The position numbers and the translations under genes are program-made. 7,185 nt of DNA from an uncultured Collinsella sp. (GTDB lineage: Bacteria > Actinomycetota > Coriobacteriia > Coriobacteriales > Coriobacteriaceae). Position 1 is the first letter of the stretch; each line of letters starts with the position of its first letter. A model generated the notes under the pieces. That model made no database searches. It had not been told where the DNA came from and saw only the letters and a program-made list of their open reading frames with translations. The stretch covers positions 1 to 7,185 of the forward strand of contig CAUBTS010000087.1 of the NCBI GenBank assembly GCA_958438955.1, read 5' to 3'. Positions 1 through 6,340 of the stretch are shown piece after piece.

Positions 1-2127
1 CGCGGCGTTTTCGTCGTTCTCTATCAGTGCATGGACGAAATGCTCGATCTGTCCCGTGTCGTCGCTTTCTGCATCCGCCTCGAGCTCAATGCGCGTGACC
101 GCTTGATCCCAATCGCGCACGACAGGCGCGGCGTTTACGGCAGTGGCTTTAACCTCGGCGCGTGCGAGCAGTTCGGCGTTGGTGACGATGGTGGCCGATG
201 CGATAAATTGCGGCACACCACCCGCCTCGGCGTTGCCGGCCGAGCCGAAGCAGGCATCCAGCGTATAAGGCGTATCTCCATCCAATGCGAGCTCAGAGCG
301 CTGGAGCACATACTGGTCGCCATTGTTCACCGACATATTCCACGAATCGATGAGTGTGGGCCACGACCCCGACCAAGCCTTGGTGGTCCACTTGAACATT
401 ACGAACTGGAGTATTACATCGACATCGACGTCTGCACCTACACGCAGTCGCGGAAGCTGGTGTCCATTTGCCTTTTCGTACCCAATGAACAGCGTGAGGG
501 ATGCGGCGCCGCGCACGGCAGACGAAGCGACGCCTGCAACGCCGGCGCCAAAGGTGACGGCAAGCCCGATCTGGATGGTGAACGAGCCCGACGTGTTTGA
601 ATAGTCGAGCGAAATGTTTTTAAAAAACGCCGCGCCGCTGCCGTGCGTGTGGGCACCCACGGCGAGCGCCAGTTTTGCCAGCACCCAGGGGTTGACGTTT
701 AGGAAAAATGGCACCGGTCCTAGGGTAAACTGCTCGGTCCAATTGAGGTCGGTTCTTACCTGGAAGAGGGCCTTAATATTGCCGTATGCGGGGTCGTTGT
801 TGTTACCCCAGGTTTTGCCCACCCAATCGTAGGCGAGCGAGCCGTACAGCTGTGTGGCGATATCCATCGTGAACAGCGGCGTGCAATGGTGGCGAAGGAG
901 CTTGGTGTTTCTTGGATCGGTGCCCGAACCGGCACTCATCCTCTTGTACTGATTCCACTTCCCCTCCATCTCGTCGAGGTAGCGGTTTGCCTGCTTGGCG
1001 CCCGACTCGCGCGGCGATTTCTTCCAGTATTCCGGATCAGGGTTGCCCGAATCGTTCATATAGCTAGCTGGTTTGTACCCTCCGCCAAACAGCACGTATC
1101 CAGCAAACGAGAAATCGAACAGAATGGGAAATGTGGGCATCCAGCACGTGAACTTATTGCCGCCGATACCGGGAAACGCCGCGGGGAAATCAAACGGAGT
1201 GATCTCTTGGTCCATGGTGGTGGGAATGATGGTGGTCGAGCCCGATTCCGCCTTTGCGGCCGGCGCGGTGACAACGGCCATAGGGGATGAGAGCGTGTAG
1301 GTTTTGCCCTGGTAGTCGAGCATAAAGCGCAGCTTGCACCCTTCCTCCAGAAGGCCCGAAGCTGCATCGAGGAACGTGTCTTCGAGCGTGAACGTCGCCA
1401 GGTTATCCGCGCCCGATGCGCTGGCCTTGATCTGGCCGATCTGCGTGACGGTTTCGGTTGAGCTGCTCGCAGAGGGCATCACTTTATTGATATGCAACGT
1501 TGCCTGCCCGCCCTGCGGCAGATGAGCCTGCACGGTAAAAGCGTGCGTGTCGGGCTGGTCGTTTGCTGCTTCGTCCGCTGGCATTGCCATAAACGTGGCG
1601 TCGGCGTACTGGATGTCCCATTCGTCGAACGTGAGCTGTCGAAAGTACGGCTCGCCATCGGAGAGCGGACGTGTGGGTGCGGTAATAGCGGTGCCGCCCT
1701 GGATACGCGCAAGGGGAATCTCGACATCGCGGTAGCCTGCCATGTTAATGGAGATGCCGCCGTTAAAGTCGTACGCGTCGAGAAGCGTTGCCTCGTCCAC
1801 GTAGCCTTCTGAAAGAGGGGCGACCTCAAAGATGGCCGTGCCTTCGTCATCGGTCGTGGCGGTGAGCTGCTTGCCTGCGGCATAGCGCGATATGAGCGTG
1901 ACCTGGGCACCCGTGATGGGCGTATTCTTGTTGGCGACGTCGACCACGACCACACCAAACATGGTGCGCGAGAGCACCAAGACCTTGAAGGGATCATCTT
2001 CGTCGGCGTATGCCTCGGCGGGGGCGAACGGCAATATGAAGGCGTTTGCGCTTCCCGGCACGCGCGGCAACATAATGCTCGCCAGCGAGGACGCTCCGGC
2101 AACAAGTAACGAACGGCGATCAAGCAT
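1..2127 (-). CDS. Large exported beta-rich protein with carboxypeptidase-regulatory-like N-terminal domain, function unknown (C-terminus beyond the window)
   Basis: The frame is open without a stop from the ATG at 2127 to base 1 (709 codons), so the C-terminus is missing. The start is set by GGGAG on the minus strand (2134-2138), 6 bases upstream. The N-terminus has R4-R5 followed by a hydrophobic stretch and a likely cleavage site after AYA (residue 41). This reads as a twin-arginine-like or Sec signal peptide, so the protein should act outside the membrane. Residues about 57-142 run VVVVDVANKNTPITGAQVTL, then a DDEG turn and an NMAGYRDVEIPL strand, as in the CarboxypepD_reg/Ig-like fold. 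A second beta-rich segment follows (about 195-305). Residues about 310-600 are rich in aromatics, Gly and Asn with alternating hydrophobic strands and match no family I recognise. I see no protease or glycosidase motif and no transmembrane helix after the signal. It lies 157 bases behind a LuxR-type regulator on the same strand. The gene is near certain; the function is unknown. Confidence 0.9.
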   Translation of the reverse strand, partial: MLDRRSLLVAGASSLASIMLPRVPGSANAFILPFAPAEAYADEDDPFKVLVLSRTMFGVVVVDVANKNTPITGAQVTLISRYAAGKQLTATTDDEGTAIFEVAPLSEGYVDEATLLDAYDFNGGISINMAGYRDVEIPLARIQGGTAITAPTRPLSDGEPYFRQLTFDEWDIQYADATFMAMPADEAANDQPDTHAFTVQAHLPQGGQATLHINKVMPSASSSTETVTQIGQIKASASGADNLATFTLEDTFLDAASGLLEEGCKLRFMLDYQGKTYTLSSPMAVVTAPAAKAESGSTTIIPTTMDQEITPFDFPAAFPGIGGNKFTCWMPTFPILFDFSFAGYVLFGGGYKPASYMNDSGNPDPEYWKKSPRESGAKQANRYLDEMEGKWNQYKRMSAGSGTDPRNTKLLRHHCTPLFTMDIATQLYGSLAYDWVGKTWGNNNDPAYGNIKALFQVRTDLNWTEQFTLGPVPFFLNVNPWVLAKLALAVGAHTHGSGAAFFKNISLDYSNTSGSFTIQIGLAVTFGAGVAGVASSAVRGAASLTLFIGYEKANGHQLPRLRVGADVDVDVILQFVMFKWTTKAWSGSWPTLIDSWNMSVNNGDQYVLQRSELALDGDTPYTLDACFGSAGNAEAGGVPQFIASATIVTNAELLARAEVKATAVNAAPVVRDWDQAVTRIELEADAESDDTGQIEHFVHALIENDENAA

Positions 2128-2163
2128 CTTTGGCTCCCATCCCGCAGGTATCGGTGGAAATAA

Positions 2164-2226
2164 TCCAATTTTGCGAGAAGGCATCCTGTCACGGTAGTGC
2201 CGTCCGAGGGCCAAAATGTCCAATTT
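2164..2226. repeat. Pair of TCCAATTT direct repeats upstream of the exported-protein gene
   Basis: TCCAATTT occurs at 2164-2171 and again at 2219-2226, 55 bases apart, within the 156-base gap between the LuxR gene and the exported-protein gene. The second copy sits in an imperfect inverted repeat (CAAAAT, 4 bases, AATTTG). No convincing -35/-10 pair was found in this gap. The copies could be regulator sites, but AT-rich octamers also recur by chance. Confidence 0.2.
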
Positions 2227-2283
2227 GAGCGAGCGAAGCGCCGGGGCTCCGGGGCGCACGTGCCGCGCTAGGCAGTCTGGCCG

Positions 2284-3288
2284 CTAACGCAGCATATGCG
2301 CGACCAGTTCGGTGCGCGTGCCGATGCCAAGCTTTGCATACACGTTGGACAGTCGATTTTTAACGGTACCTGGCGACACGCCCATGTGGCGTGCGATTTC
2401 GGCGTTGGTCCATCCGCGGCAGGCGAGCATGGCCATGGTGAACTCCGTGGTCGTTAAATCGTCGGCAACGTCCTCGCCCGAATCGGGGTTGTGGATGCGC
2501 CGCCAGCCGTAGCTGAATCGATACGTAATCTCGATGATACGTGCGAAATCGTCAGGGTATTGCGATTTTAGGCATGCCTCGATGAGCCCCTGCAAAAGGC
2601 CGTGATGCTCGCCAATGAGCTCAATAAGGCCGTCGGGACGCGCAGTGTTCCAAGCAACTCCGAAGTGCGTTTTAGCGGCGTCGATGTCCTTGAGGCTCAT
2701 GCATGCCATGGAAGCTGCCAGGTGCAGGAACAGTTCCGAGATGGGATAGCTTCCCTGTTTCATGATCAGGGCATTTTCCGCCATGCCTAGGCTGCGGCCG
2801 TATTCGCCGCGCAGATACAAGGCATGCGCCATCACGTAGCTGGCGAACAGGCGCAGGCCTTCGGGCAGATGCGCCGCAAGCGGATAAAACTCTTCGGCAG
2901 AATACGGGGAAGACAAGTGCAACAGGACGCTTGCGGCCGAGGCGAACAGGATATGCGTGGCGTGGACGGCGGGTGATTCCTCGTCAGTTGGCGTATCGAG
3001 GATGCCCGCAAGACAACGGCGGGCGTCGGCGATACGGTTGAGCGACAGACTGGCGTATCCGCAGATAAAGCATGCGGAATAGCGCAGTGCGGAATCGGTG
3101 GCGTCAAGATAGGGACGCGCCGTCTTGGCAGCGAGGGCGGCCTGTCCGCGAAAGTACAGCGCTTCTGCCGTGGCAATGGCGCGCGAATCGGGGTCGGAAA
3201 TGCCTGCAACCGCAGCGTCAATCTGCCCCGGCACAAAGGCAGTGCACATCAACGGCATGGGAACGCATGGGTAGCCATCGCAGTCCAT
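2284..3288 (-). CDS. LuxR-type transcriptional regulator with alpha-helical (TPR-like) N-terminal region
   Basis: A 334-residue cytoplasmic DNA-binding regulator. The C-terminal 60 residues form a GerE/LuxR helix-turn-helix: LTTTEFTMAMLACRGWTNAE leads into IARHMGVSPGTVKNRLSNVY and a KLGIGTRTELVAHML helix. Residues about 25-260 look all-helical with repeated Ala/Leu-rich pairs (for example ALYLRGEYGRSLGMAENAL), suggesting TPR-like repeats. There is no receiver aspartate, no Walker ATP site and no autoinducer-binding domain, so the input signal is unknown. The frame continues upstream to 3471 inside the kinase gene, but I chose the ATG at 3288. It has GGGAG 7 bases upstream, and the upstream peptide is basic and low-complexity, unlike a protein domain. 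It lies 68 bases after the histidine kinase and 157 bases before the exported-protein gene, its most obvious possible target. Confidence 0.88.
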   Translation of the reverse strand: MDCDGYPCVPMPLMCTAFVPGQIDAAVAGISDPDSRAIATAEALYFRGQAALAAKTARPYLDATDSALRYSACFICGYASLSLNRIADARRCLAGILDTPTDEESPAVHATHILFASAASVLLHLSSPYSAEEFYPLAAHLPEGLRLFASYVMAHALYLRGEYGRSLGMAENALIMKQGSYPISELFLHLAASMACMSLKDIDAAKTHFGVAWNTARPDGLIELIGEHHGLLQGLIEACLKSQYPDDFARIIEITYRFSYGWRRIHNPDSGEDVADDLTTTEFTMAMLACRGWTNAEIARHMGVSPGTVKNRLSNVYAKLGIGTRTELVAHMLR

Positions 3289-3295
3289 CTTCCAT

Positions 3296-3300
3296 CTCCC
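3296..3300 (-). promoter_or_regulatory. Ribosome binding site deciding the LuxR start
   Basis: GGGAG on the minus strand, 7 bases before the ATG at 3288. The later in-frame ATGs at 3258 and 3249 have no comparable site, and the upstream frame overlaps the kinase gene. Confidence 0.6.
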
Positions 3301-3339
3301 AACAGCTGGCAACAATAGCAGCAATTGTACTCCTGTTGC
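3300..3339 (-). promoter_or_regulatory. Nested inverted repeats with a possible -10 box upstream of the LuxR gene
   Basis: The 68-base gap between the kinase and LuxR genes holds three inverted repeats: CAACAG (3300-3305) with CTGTTG (3333-3338), GCAACA (3309-3314) with TGTTGC (3334-3339), and ACAAT (3312-3316) with ATTGT (3324-3328). A TACAAT hexamer on the minus strand (3324-3329) matches a -10 box at 5 of 6 bases, but no good -35 lies 16-18 bases upstream. It could be a promoter/operator for the LuxR gene. A weak attenuating hairpin is an alternative, although no T-run follows. Confidence 0.25.
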
Positions 3340-3356
3340 TCGGGACCCCTTTCGTT

Positions 3357-4508
3357 TTACTGTTCGGTTAACGCTGCGGATCGTTTTGGAAGGCTTACGA
3401 GCATGGTGGTCCCGTTTTCGGAACTTGCTTCGACCTCTACCGTGCCACCGTGAAGCGCTGCAATCTCCCAAACGAGCGCTAGTCCGAGTCCTGCGCCGCC
3501 GTATGCCCTGCTGCGGGATTTGTCTAGACGAAAGAACGGCTGGAAGATGCTCTCTCGGTACTGCTTGGGTATTCCCGGGCCCTCATCTTTGACTCGCAGG
3601 AGCACATGGCTGTCGCTGTCGCTGATGGAGACGTTGACAGTCGAGCCGGAGCGGCTGTAATGGATGGCGTTTTCGACCAGATTAAACACCAGCCGATAGA
3701 GGAGCGTGTCGCTCCCGATTACTAAAGCGTCTCCAGCACAATTGAGGGCTATGCCCTTATTTTCGGCAAGTGGCGCAAGGTCGGTGAGGACCTCTTCGGA
3801 CAAGGGACCAAGTTCCACATCGTCCTCGCAAGGAACGCTGCGGAGCTCACTCATCTCGAGCAATACCTTGGTCATTCGAGACATGCGCTCAGTTTGTTCT
3901 TGTAGCAGGCCGAGCAGCTCGGCTGTTTCGGCTTGCAAACCGGAGTGCTCGGAGATGAATAGTTCAATCTGTGCTTGCATAAGGGCGAGCGGGGTGCGCA
4001 GCTCGTGTGCGGCGTTGCCGGTAAACTGACGCTGTGCAGAGAACCCTTCGCCAAGACGGGCGATCATGTCGTTGAAAGAGGCGCTGCATCGTTGTAGCTC
4101 GGTGGGCACATCTTCGCTGAGTCTGATTTCGCTTAGGTTGTCAGGCTGCACACGCTCAACCTGGGCGGCAAAAGCTCGTAGCGGTTTGAGCGCACGGCCG
4201 CTCACAAAGTATGCCAGCACGCCGCCAAGGAGTGTGACTCCGGCCGTGATGCACCAGGTTGTCGTGCCAAAAGACTCCTGTGCGTCGTTTACGACGATCG
4301 TGACCTTGTCATCGGGGGTCGCTTTCGTTGGGTCGAACGCCTGGGGCGAATTTTCGCCGGTTGCGTTAAAGGCCGAGATGTTACTGCCGATGGCATCCAT
4401 GTAGCGCATGCCCGTATAGCCGACCAGGCAGTTCGTCAGCACGCATGCCGCACACGTGAGCAGTGCCGTCGTAATCGTTATGCGCCATTGCAGCGAAAGC
4501 CTTTTCAT
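3357..4508 (-). CDS. Membrane sensor histidine kinase of a two-component system
   Basis: A 383-residue inner-membrane kinase that autophosphorylates on histidine and passes phosphate to the adjacent response regulator. Order of parts: TM1 about 11-31, a short outside loop about 32-83, TM2 about 84-103, a HAMP linker about 104-155, then the HisKA H-box AAHELRTPLALMQ with phospho-acceptor H168. The ATPase domain has the N-box NLVENAIHYS (N280), the G1 box KDEGPGIP (about 307-314), the F-box FFRLDKSRS and the G2 box GGAGLGLALV. All catalytic motifs look intact. The ATG at 4508 overlaps the regulator's TGA in ATGA, with GGAGG (4516-4520) 7 bases upstream, so translation is coupled. The outside loop is only about 50 residues and holds no recognisable sensor domain. 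TM1 carries C19, C22 and C27, including a CAAC motif. The signal is unknown. Confidence 0.96.
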   Translation of the reverse strand: MKRLSLQWRITITTALLTCAACVLTNCLVGYTGMRYMDAIGSNISAFNATGENSPQAFDPTKATPDDKVTIVVNDAQESFGTTTWCITAGVTLLGGVLAYFVSGRALKPLRAFAAQVERVQPDNLSEIRLSEDVPTELQRCSASFNDMIARLGEGFSAQRQFTGNAAHELRTPLALMQAQIELFISEHSGLQAETAELLGLLQEQTERMSRMTKVLLEMSELRSVPCEDDVELGPLSEEVLTDLAPLAENKGIALNCAGDALVIGSDTLLYRLVFNLVENAIHYSRSGSTVNVSISDSDSHVLLRVKDEGPGIPKQYRESIFQPFFRLDKSRSRAYGGAGLGLALVWEIAALHGGTVEVEASSENGTTMLVSLPKRSAALTEQ

Positions 4509-5179
4509 TCGCTATCCTCCATAACGTAGCCCTCTCCAATCCGATTGCGAATCGGGTCGTATCCCAAAGCGCTGCGTAGCTTTTTGCGGAGTGACGAGAT
4601 GTGAACGCGGGTCGCGTTGCTAAAGCTGTTCACGCTGCTATCCCAAACGTGCTCTATAAGCTCCTCTTGGCTTACCGGTCGCCCCTGATTAAGCATCAGG
4701 TATTCCAAGATTCCCGTTTCCTTGCGCGTAAGAGATAGGGCCTCGCTGTCTACGGAAGCGATGCGCGCCTTGGTGTCAAAGCGGAGCTTTCCACAGGTTA
4801 AAACTATGTCGCTTTGTGCAAAGCGCCTGAGGGTAAGGCTGCGGATCCTTGCCGCAAGCTCGTCAAGATGAAACGGCTTGGTAAGGTAATCGTTGGCGCC
4901 GGCATCGAGTCCGGCGACCTTGTCGGCGACCTCGCCGCGTGCGGACAGAATCAGTACCTTGGTCTCGCAGTCGGTTTTCCTAAGTTCCCTGAGTACGGTC
5001 ATGCCGTCGATGCGGGGAAGGTTGAGGTCGAGTACCACGAGGTCGAAGACCTCAACGCCCAGCAGGTCGAGCGCCTCCTGTCCGTCGTGGCAGCAGTCGA
5101 CGCTGTACGCCAAGTTTCGCAAGCTGCGCGCGATTGCATCGCACAGCGCTCGCTCGTCTTCGACGATCAAAATACGCAT
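4505..5179 (-). CDS. OmpR/PhoB-family response regulator
   Basis: A 224-residue cytoplasmic transcription factor. The N-terminal receiver domain begins MRILIVEDE with acidic residues E7, D8 and E9. The phospho-acceptor is D51 in VVLDLNLPRIDG, the switch serine is S79, and the conserved lysine is K101 in LTKPF. The C-terminal half is a winged helix of the OmpR/PhoB type, with LTRKETGILEYLML followed by QEELIEHVW and the recognition region NATRVHISSLRKKLR. The ATG at 5179 was chosen because AAGGAG (5186-5191) lies 6 bases upstream and the protein then starts directly at the first receiver strand. An in-frame ATG at 5197 has no such site. Length and layout resemble QseB/PmrA-type regulators. It is the first gene of the regulator/kinase pair and is divergent from the redox gene cluster, making that cluster a likely target (inference). 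Confidence 0.96.
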   Translation of the reverse strand: MRILIVEDERALCDAIARSLRNLAYSVDCCHDGQEALDLLGVEVFDLVVLDLNLPRIDGMTVLRELRKTDCETKVLILSARGEVADKVAGLDAGANDYLTKPFHLDELAARIRSLTLRRFAQSDIVLTCGKLRFDTKARIASVDSEALSLTRKETGILEYLMLNQGRPVSQEELIEHVWDSSVNSFSNATRVHISSLRKKLRSALGYDPIRNRIGEGYVMEDSE

Positions 5180-5185
5180 AACAGT

Positions 5186-5191
5186 CTCCTT
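5186..5191 (-). promoter_or_regulatory. Ribosome binding site deciding the response regulator start
   Basis: AAGGAG on the minus strand, 6 bases upstream of the ATG at 5179. It would lie inside the coding sequence if the ATG at 5197 were used, which argues for the shorter protein. Confidence 0.7.
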
Positions 5192-5209
5192 GCACATTCC
5201 AAATCGCGC

Positions 5210-5237
5210 TTAACACGGATTTTATAGTCGATATGGT
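5210..5237 (+). promoter_or_regulatory. Candidate promoter of the redox gene cluster
   Basis: TTAACA (5210-5215, 5 of 6 to TTGACA) and TATGGT (5232-5237, 4 of 6 to TATAAT) are 16 bases apart, with the first start codon 33 bases downstream at 5270. On the opposite strand TATAAA (5221-5226) could be a -10 box for the response regulator gene, but it has no good -35. Both promoters would overlap, allowing joint control. Confidence 0.35.
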
Positions 5238-5246
5238 CCAATGGTC
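5224..5246 (+). repeat. Closely spaced AT(A/G)GTC repeats in the divergent promoter region
   Basis: ATAGTC (5224-5229), ATGGTC (5233-5238) and ATGGTC (5241-5246) repeat at 9- and 8-base intervals, with a further TGGTC at 5262-5266. OmpR-type regulators usually bind tandem direct repeats near promoters, so this is a candidate binding site for the divergently encoded regulator. The spacing is slightly shorter than the common 10-11 bases. Confidence 0.3.
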
Positions 5247-5254
5247 GCGTAACG

Positions 5255-5261
5255 AAAGGAG
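5255..5261 (+). promoter_or_regulatory. Ribosome binding site of the CxxC microprotein
   Basis: AAAGGAG lies 8 bases before the TTG at 5270. The in-frame GTG at 5261 overlaps this site and is too close to use it, so TTG is preferred. Confidence 0.6.
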
Positions 5262-5269
5262 TGGTCAGG

Positions 5270-5416
5270 TTGTTCAAAGCGGTAAAGCCCGTGGTACAGG
5301 TCGCTTTGTTGATCGTCGGAATTGCCATGGTGTGCTTTGGTGTTATGCGTGGCGAGGCGGATGCCGTGCTGGCCAAAGCGATTAGGCTGTGCTTGGAGTG
5401 TATCGGAATTGGATAA
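5270..5416 (+). CDS. CD1871A-like CxxC motif membrane microprotein
   Basis: A 48-residue protein starting at TTG and reading MFKAVKPVVQVALLIVGIAM at the N-terminus. One hydrophobic helix (about 8-25) is followed by a short RGEADAVLAKAIRLC segment and the C-terminal CLECIGIG, with cysteines C41 and C44 forming a CxxC. This architecture and ending match, from memory, the small family annotated as CD1871A family CXXC motif-containing protein, found beside NapH-like iron-sulfur proteins in anaerobic Gram-positives. Its biochemical role is not established. A membrane-anchored dithiol or metal/cluster ligand that exchanges electrons with the next protein is the plausible reading. It is the first gene of the plus-strand cluster and overlaps the next by 8 bases. 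Its small size and TTG start make it easy to miss. Confidence 0.85.
   Translation: MFKAVKPVVQVALLIVGIAMVCFGVMRGEADAVLAKAIRLCLECIGIG
5395..5398 (+). promoter_or_regulatory. Ribosome binding site inside the microprotein gene for the NapH-like protein
   Basis: GGAG lies 10 bases before the TTG at 5409. It is within the CLEC codons of the upstream gene, so the two genes are probably translationally coupled. Confidence 0.4.
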
Positions 5417-6311
5417 AAGAGAAAACACTGCGTCGCATGTTTTGGCCCGATTTCGCGGATTCATTCAGGCGGCGGCGACGCTGGTCACCAACATTCACCT
5501 GCCAAACTTTGCCAAAGGCGGCATCTATCAGGGCGCGGGAAAAACAGTCTGCGTACCTGGACTTAATTGCTATTCGTGCCCCGCGGCATCGGGTGCGTGC
5601 CCCATCGGGTCGTTCCAGTCGGTGGTAGGTTCATCCAAGTTCAACTTTTCTTACTATGTTACCGGTACGCTCATTTTGCTCGGCGTGCTGCTGGGACGCT
5701 TTGTATGCGGCTTTCTGTGCCCGTTTGGCTGGCTGCAGGAGCTGCTTCATAAGATTCCCGGAAAAAAGTTCTCCACGAAAAAGCTTAAGCCGCTCACGTA
5801 CATCAAGTACGTCGTGCTGCTGTTTGCCGTGGTGCTGCTGCCCGTCTTGATGGTTAACGACGTGGGCATGGGCGACCCGTTCTTTTGCAAGTACATCTGT
5901 CCGCAGGGTGTGCTCGAGGGCGCCATTCCGCTGGCCATCGCCAATGCCGGCATTCGATCTGCGTTGGGACATCTCTTTACTTGGAAACTTGCCGTTCTCA
6001 TTGCCGTGGTAGTGCTGAGCGTTTTGTTCTACCGCCCCTTCTGCAAATGGATTTGCCCACTCGGCGCATTCTATGCGCTCATGAATAGGGTGTCCTTGTT
6101 GGGGATTCAGGTTGACGCGTGCAAATGTGTCTCGTGCGGCAAGTGCTCAAAGGTTTGTCAGATGGACGTTGATGTGGTCCGCGCGCCCAATCATGCCGAA
6201 TGTATCCGGTGCGGAAAGTGCATCGGGGCCTGTCCCGTCGATGCCATCAGCTATCGCTATGGCCTGGATGTGTCGGCGGAAAAGCTTCCCTTGACCGCTG
6301 ATAAAAAGTAA
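5409..6311 (+). CDS. NapH-like polytopic membrane protein with two 4Fe-4S clusters
   Basis: A 300-residue membrane electron-transfer protein. Near the N-terminus is a cysteine group C48/C54/C57/C64 (VCVPGLNCYSCPAASGACPI), conserved in this family as I recall it. Hydrophobic segments lie at about 82-99, 132-149 and 193-208. NapH/NosR/RdxA-type paired cysteines follow: GRFVCGFLCPFGW (C100, C104), CKYICPQG (C160, C164) and CKWICPLG (C212, C216). The C-terminus has two ferredoxin-type 4Fe-4S motifs, C240/C243/C246/C250 and C265/C268/C271/C275-P. The family passes electrons from quinol or cytoplasmic donors across or into the membrane; the partner here is probably the CxxC microprotein and the following lipoprotein thioredoxin (inference). 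The start is the TTG at 5409, since translation from the ATG at 5322 would run through the microprotein gene in another frame and add residues unlike the family. Confidence 0.92.
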   Translation: MDKRENTASHVLARFRGFIQAAATLVTNIHLPNFAKGGIYQGAGKTVCVPGLNCYSCPAASGACPIGSFQSVVGSSKFNFSYYVTGTLILLGVLLGRFVCGFLCPFGWLQELLHKIPGKKFSTKKLKPLTYIKYVVLLFAVVLLPVLMVNDVGMGDPFFCKYICPQGVLEGAIPLAIANAGIRSALGHLFTWKLAVLIAVVVLSVLFYRPFCKWICPLGAFYALMNRVSLLGIQVDACKCVSCGKCSKVCQMDVDVVRAPNHAECIRCGKCIGACPVDAISYRYGLDVSAEKLPLTADKK

Positions 6312-6340
6312 ACAAGCTTCGACAAAACGGAGGAATGACT

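Noticed and set aside
31..600. 189-codon plus-strand open frame, with further plus-strand frames at 614-832, 886-1290, 1334-1525, 1492-1812 and 1892-2197
   Set aside because: All lie opposite the continuous 709-codon minus-strand gene, which has a good ribosome site and a signal peptide. Their translations show no domain.
1479..2192. 237-codon minus-strand open frame
   Set aside because: It is in a different frame from the exported-protein gene on the same strand. Its Arg/Ser/Pro-rich translation is typical of a shadow frame in GC-rich DNA.
2238..2257. GC-rich hairpin (GCGCC/GGCGC, 10-base loop) after the LuxR gene as a terminator
   Set aside because: The stem is only 5 base pairs and no T-run follows on the minus strand.
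3289..3471. N-terminal extension of the LuxR frame to the ATG at 3471
   Set aside because: It overlaps the end of the kinase gene, is basic and low-complexity, and the ATG at 3288 has a good ribosome site.
5322..5408. ATG start at 5322 for the NapH-like protein
   Set aside because: The added 29 residues are the microprotein gene read in another frame and do not resemble the family N-terminus.
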